From the NCBI GenBank assembly GCA_028687545.1, contig JAQTZZ010000048.1, positions 1 through 31,978 on the forward strand: a DNA stretch of 31,978 nucleotides, read 5' to 3'. Numbering within the stretch: the stretch's first letter is position 1; each line of letters starts with the position of its first letter. The DNA comes from Candidatus Wallbacteria bacterium (GTDB lineage: Bacteria; Muiribacteriota; JAQTZZ01). This document shows positions 30,559-31,978 of this stretch, in pieces. A program made the translations under genes and the position numbers. Under the pieces are notes generated by a model. It saw only the letters and a list, made by a program, of their open reading frames with translations, was not told where the DNA came from and made no database searches.

Positions 30559-31479
30559 ATGAGATTCATAGGGGTATTTTTCTTTATCCTGATCCTTTTA
30601 AATGCCGGACAACTAGCCCTTTATGCTGATGAAGATAATTCGCTGCAGCAGAGCTTTTCCAGATTCGATACAGAAGAACAGGTGATCAGGGACTGTATCA
30701 GAAACAAGGGAGTATTGAACAGGGCGATGGATAAATTCATCGCAGCTGGAGGCACTGTTGACGAGAATCTCTTCGAAAAGTTGAAGGCGTATATTCCTGA
30801 CAAGCAGGTACCCAAATGCCCTGCTACAGGTTCAGAGAAGGAATATCTTTATTTTTCACTGGGTCCGGCTAACCCGCCTACCATGAAATGCAAATATCAT
30901 GACTGTACAGGCAGCCTGGAAGTTACAGCTGACAAATGCACTGAAAACAAGAAAATCCTGAATCAAGCCGCTAAAAAGGTCCTAGAGGAAAACAATGGTG
31001 AAATGCCGTTCGATTTTTACACCCGTCTAAAAAAGATTTTGCCTGGCGGGGAAATGCCCTTGTGCCAGGCATGCCCCAAGCGCAAATGCTATCTGTTCTG
31101 CTGGATCGGCGAAGGAAGCAAGCTGGAGTTCCGCTGCATTCTGCACGACAACCTGACCGAACTCCCGCTGATGCCTAACAAATGGCTCACCGACAATCTG
31201 TTCAGGATCGCAGGGATCGGTGGTGACGAAACCGGGAATCGGTTCACACCTGAAGAAGCTTTGCTGGACCTGACAGACGGGATCATCAAGATGCTCGAAT
31301 ACAGGCATTATCTCGGACTGCAGCAGGCTGCCAATGCCTATGACCAGCTTTCCGCTGAAGTGAAGGAAATGGTGAAACCTGCCCTGCAGCAGGTCAAGGC
31401 TGTGCTGCAATCAGGTGCCGGATCCGGAACACTTAATGCTGATGACGTGGAAGAGACTCTGAAATTATTTGGATTGTAA
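30559..31479 (+). CDS. Exported protein with a duplicated Cys/His module, function unknown
   Basis: This 306-residue protein has a signal peptide (G-V-F-F-F-I-L-I-L-L-N-A-G-Q-L-A-L-Y-A). Two similar units follow, about residues 46-118 and 127-200. Each has a Cys, then N-x-x-(V/I)-L-N-x-A followed by a helix, then a C-P (C87-P or C172-P), and a final C-x-x-H (C111-K-Y-H114 and C193-I-L-H196). The C-P...C-x-x-H ending resembles the C-terminal disulfide loop of some type IV pilin-like proteins (C-P...Y...C-x-x-H-G), but the N-terminal pilin helix is absent. Disulfides or a bound metal are possible. The C-terminal 100 residues are helical. GGGGGA lies before the ATG. I cannot name a family. Confidence 0.78.
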   Translation: MRFIGVFFFILILLNAGQLALYADEDNSLQQSFSRFDTEEQVIRDCIRNKGVLNRAMDKFIAAGGTVDENLFEKLKAYIPDKQVPKCPATGSEKEYLYFSLGPANPPTMKCKYHDCTGSLEVTADKCTENKKILNQAAKKVLEENNGEMPFDFYTRLKKILPGGEMPLCQACPKRKCYLFCWIGEGSKLEFRCILHDNLTELPLMPNKWLTDNLFRIAGIGGDETGNRFTPEEALLDLTDGIIKMLEYRHYLGLQQAANAYDQLSAEVKEMVKPALQQVKAVLQSGAGSGTLNADDVEETLKLFGL

Positions 31480-31484
31480 GAAAT

Positions 31485-31978
31485 TCATTCAATCAGGCAG
31501 TCCGCGAACTCTGAGCCGGAATCTGCGCAGAAACGGATCTTACTCGAGAGATCCGAGAGATTTCCCTGCAGCCCGTCCAGAAACAGCCTGTCATCATTGA
31601 GCGTGACTCTGGACACGAAAATCCGCTCATACTGGCGCAGCCTGTCCAGGTGATCAGTAATGTAGTCCCTTAGATCCGAACCGGTCAAAAGTCCGGCCAC
31701 AGTAACCTGCGGCCCCCAGAAGCGGCTGGGCACACAGAAATAATCCAATCTCACTCCCCGCTGCCGCAGTTCACGCTTGACCTGTGAAAAGACATTCCTT
31801 GCTGAGACCGAAGTCAGGACTGCGATTTTACGAAATTTAAGGCGTGAATGTCCCAGTTTTCGCTTGAATCCGTAAAGGAAAAACCTGGCCTTGCCGATAC
31901 CGTTCTCCATCTGAGGATAACCCTGATAATAATCATGTAGAGGAAAGGGAAGGCCTGATTTCACGTAGAACTCATCGG
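31485..31978 (-). CDS. DUF512 protein (radical-SAM-associated), C-terminal part
   Basis: The frame is open to the window edge, so the 5' part lies outside. About 164 residues are visible. D-E-F-Y-V-K-S-G-L-P-F-P, Y-Q-G-Y-P-Q-M-E-N-G-I-G, V-T-V-A-G-L-L-T-G-S-D-L-R-D-Y-I and D-D-R-L-F-L-D-G-L match the DUF512 domain. That domain forms the C-terminus of an uncharacterised radical-SAM/PDZ protein family usually of about 430-450 residues. The internal GTG at 31964 is not the true start. The gene is convergent with the exported protein at 30559, with only 5 bp between stops and no room for a separate terminator. Confidence 0.85.
   Translation of the reverse strand, partial: DEFYVKSGLPFPLHDYYQGYPQMENGIGKARFFLYGFKRKLGHSRLKFRKIAVLTSVSARNVFSQVKRELRQRGVRLDYFCVPSRFWGPQVTVAGLLTGSDLRDYITDHLDRLRQYERIFVSRVTLNDDRLFLDGLQGNLSDLSSKIRFCADSGSEFADCLIE

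Noticed and set aside
1-31978. tRNA, rRNA, CRISPR array, intact insertion sequence
   Set aside because: Reading both strands I saw no cloverleaf with conserved TTCGA/CCA features, no regularly spaced repeats and no transposase motif. A covariance-model search would be decisive and was not possible.

Overview
The window reads as a chromosomal segment of a diderm (Gram-negative-type), probably anaerobic or fermentative bacterium. The evidence is two TolC-family outer-membrane channels with periplasmic adaptors, lipoprotein signals (LAGC, ITGC), a predicted periplasmic DUF1460 amidase, and an EtfB-EtfA-FAD dehydrogenase cluster in the order known for electron-confurcating lactate dehydrogenases of strict anaerobes. 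The proteins look far from model organisms, so an uncultivated lineage is likely. I cannot place it taxonomically from the sequence alone. I see no rRNA, tRNA, CRISPR array or intact transposase.

Layout. (1) 1-3090 is an AT-richer accessory patch of small, mostly decayed toxin-antitoxin-like modules. It holds a hicA remnant with hicB, a DUF4160 remnant with DUF2442, a DUF6984-like gene, a frameshifted small gene and an intact antitoxin/PIN pair. These are interspersed with direct repeats, including a 252-bp copy of the 3' end of the PLD gene that follows. (2) 3093-6026 encodes three exported proteins: a two-HKD phospholipase-D-family protein, an ankyrin-repeat protein and a DUF1460 amidase. 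(3) 6146-11662 is a compact, largely overlapping efflux operon: TolC-like channel, MacB-type ATPase, adaptor, FtsX/MacB permease and a second, lipoprotein adaptor. It closes at a strong hairpin shared with the convergent gene. (4) 11711-19715 holds two paralogous secreted SH3/3D-domain proteins on the minus strand, a large STAND-type ATPase/TPR regulator with a C-terminal winged helix, an orphan peptide-binding lipoprotein and a small exported protein. This looks like a cell-wall-related regulatory neighbourhood. (5) 19844-23925 is an energy-metabolism operon: etfB, etfA (with a one-cluster ferredoxin-like N-terminus), a GlcD/LctD-type FAD dehydrogenase and an overlapping LysE-family exporter. 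(6) 24024-29597 is a second tripartite export system: a Spy/CpxP-like periplasmic protein, then a minus-strand TolC-like gene divergent from adaptor-permease-ATPase. (7) 29600-30550 is a second small graveyard with a DUF4143 ATPase tail and a frameshifted surface-protein C-terminus. (8) It is followed by an exported protein with a duplicated Cys/His module and the C-terminal part of a DUF512 (radical-SAM-associated) gene that leaves the window.

Together the window is dominated by cell-envelope functions (export pumps, wall-binding and wall-cleaving proteins, lipoproteins), with one clear central-metabolism operon. The least ordinary parts are the antitoxin-retaining TA graveyard with its nested direct repeats, the STAND regulator flanked by 3D-domain paralogs, and the perfect 19-bp hairpin with a Shine-Dalgarno-like loop in front of the first tolC-like gene. 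All functions are read from sequence motifs only. No database search was run.
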